A model generated the notes under the pieces. That model did not search any database. It was given only the letters and a program-made list of their open reading frames with translations, and was not told the origin of the DNA. A program made the position numbers and the translations under genes. This document shows positions 63,563 to 64,000 of a stretch of DNA of 64,000 bases, piece after piece. How positions within the stretch are numbered: position 1 is the stretch's first letter; every line of letters starts with the position of its first letter. Source of the DNA: Brevibacillus sp. (GTDB lineage Bacteria > Bacillota > Bacilli > Brevibacillales > Brevibacillaceae); NCBI GenBank assembly GCA_017656235.1, contig JACDOF010000005.1, positions 62,001-126,000 on the forward strand, written 5' to 3'.

Positions 63563-63901
63563 ATGGAACCCACAGAGATGATGCATTTCCTGCATTTGTC
63601 CGACCTGTTCAAGATCTTGGGAGACAAGACACGGCTGGCCATTTTAGCGCTCTTGCAGGTGCAGTCTCTCTGTGTACGTGATCTCGTCATGATTTTGCAG
63701 GTATCCCAGCCCTCCGTCTCCCAGCACCTGGCCAAGTTAAAGGGGTACGGGCTGGTGAAGGAGAACAAAAAGGGGTCGTGGGTACTGTATTCGCTGAATG
63801 ACGAGTGCGAACCAATCGTCAAGTCGATATTACCCCATTTACCGGATGTGCAGCACTTGGTAAAGGATTTGGAGAATCGCGGATTAAAAGCGGCCCTGTA
63901 A
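63563..63901 (+). CDS. ArsR-family transcriptional regulator
   Basis: 112-residue winged-helix protein: LSDLFKILGDKTRLAILALL, then LVMILQVSQPSVSQHLAKLKGYGLVKENKKGSWVLYSL. It lacks the classic ELCVCD metal site; the corresponding stretch reads QSLCVRDLV with one Cys, so metal sensing is uncertain. ATG 63563 is 6 bases from GGGGGA; ATG 63560 is an alternative. A TATACT -10-like element and the inverted repeat TAGTATACTA (about 63518-63527) precede it and could be an autoregulatory site. Target genes are not evident within the window. Confidence 0.85.
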   Translation: MEPTEMMHFLHLSDLFKILGDKTRLAILALLQVQSLCVRDLVMILQVSQPSVSQHLAKLKGYGLVKENKKGSWVLYSLNDECEPIVKSILPHLPDVQHLVKDLENRGLKAAL

Positions 63902-63929
63902 CATAAAATAGCAATCAGCAGCAAGAAAC

Positions 63930-63962
63930 GACAAGAGGTGAAGCGCGGCTTCACCTCTTGTC
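63930..63962 (+). terminator. Hairpin after the ArsR gene
   Basis: GACAAGAGGTGAAGC (63930-63944), loop GCG, GCTTCACCTCTTGTC (63948-63962): a perfect 15-pair stem without a T tract. It may be a factor-assisted terminator or a bidirectional stop for a gene beyond the window edge. Confidence 0.65.
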
Positions 63963-64000
63963 TGTGATTGGGCCCTCTTGGCGAGCCCGGAACAGGATAA

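Overview
The window looks like chromosome of a spore-forming member of the Bacillota with moderately high GC, most like the Brevibacillus/Paenibacillales group. This is inferred from gene content and control signals, not from a search. Supporting signs are RNase J1, a BrxA/BrxB bacilliredoxin, a GerMN lipoprotein, MetN with a NIL domain, an S-box riboswitch, 11-bp-spaced PhoP direct repeats, strong AGGAGG ribosome binding sites and frequent GTG/TTG starts. I see no rRNA, tRNA, insertion sequence, prophage or CRISPR array.

Layout. 0-10 kb: nitronate monooxygenase, a LysR regulator followed by a citrate synthase (CitR/CitA-like pair), a Fur-boxed FhuF-type ferric reductase, then on the minus strand a methyltransferase, a DUF4129/DUF58/MoxR operon and metY behind a SAM riboswitch. 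10-17 kb: a promoter with a Fur operator in front of an unrecognised large lipoprotein and a membrane-anchored beta-propeller di-heme cytochrome c, then cytochrome bd oxidase cydAB. 17-34 kb: the centrepiece, an 11-gene, almost gapless siderophore operon under two Fur boxes, followed by a Fur-boxed binding protein and two FecCD permeases.

The siderophore operon fuses two known pathways. Its first half (aminotransferase, decarboxylase, NIS synthetase, acetyltransferase, N-hydroxylase) matches the schizokinen/rhizobactin logic, which makes N-acetyl-N-hydroxy-1,3-diaminopropane and attaches it to citrate. Its second half (NIS synthetase, AMP ligase, carrier protein, AsbE, AsbF) matches the petrobactin asbB-F logic, which makes 3,4-dihydroxybenzoate and attaches it to an amine. 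An MFS exporter gene lies at the junction. With only two NIS synthetases in total, the simplest prediction is one mixed hydroxamate / alpha-hydroxycarboxylate / 3,4-catecholate siderophore built on citrate. I know of no described compound with this exact architecture, and this is the window's best candidate for an undescribed system. FhuF (about 14 kb upstream) and the YfiY-like uptake genes would complete the cycle.

34-64 kb is mostly housekeeping or cell-envelope content: rhodanese, SCO1-like copper protein, pirin, RNase J1, bacilliredoxin, aldo/keto reductase, a small AT-rich lipoprotein, an extremely acidic stalk-domain protein next to a Ca2+-ATPase, an LCP ligase, metNIQ, an orphan OppA, two small probable sporulation genes, a cell-wall amidase, a GerMN lipoprotein, DUF378, a chemoreceptor, the Pho-boxed pstSCAB operon, a three-gene GMC oxidoreductase operon and an ArsR-type regulator.
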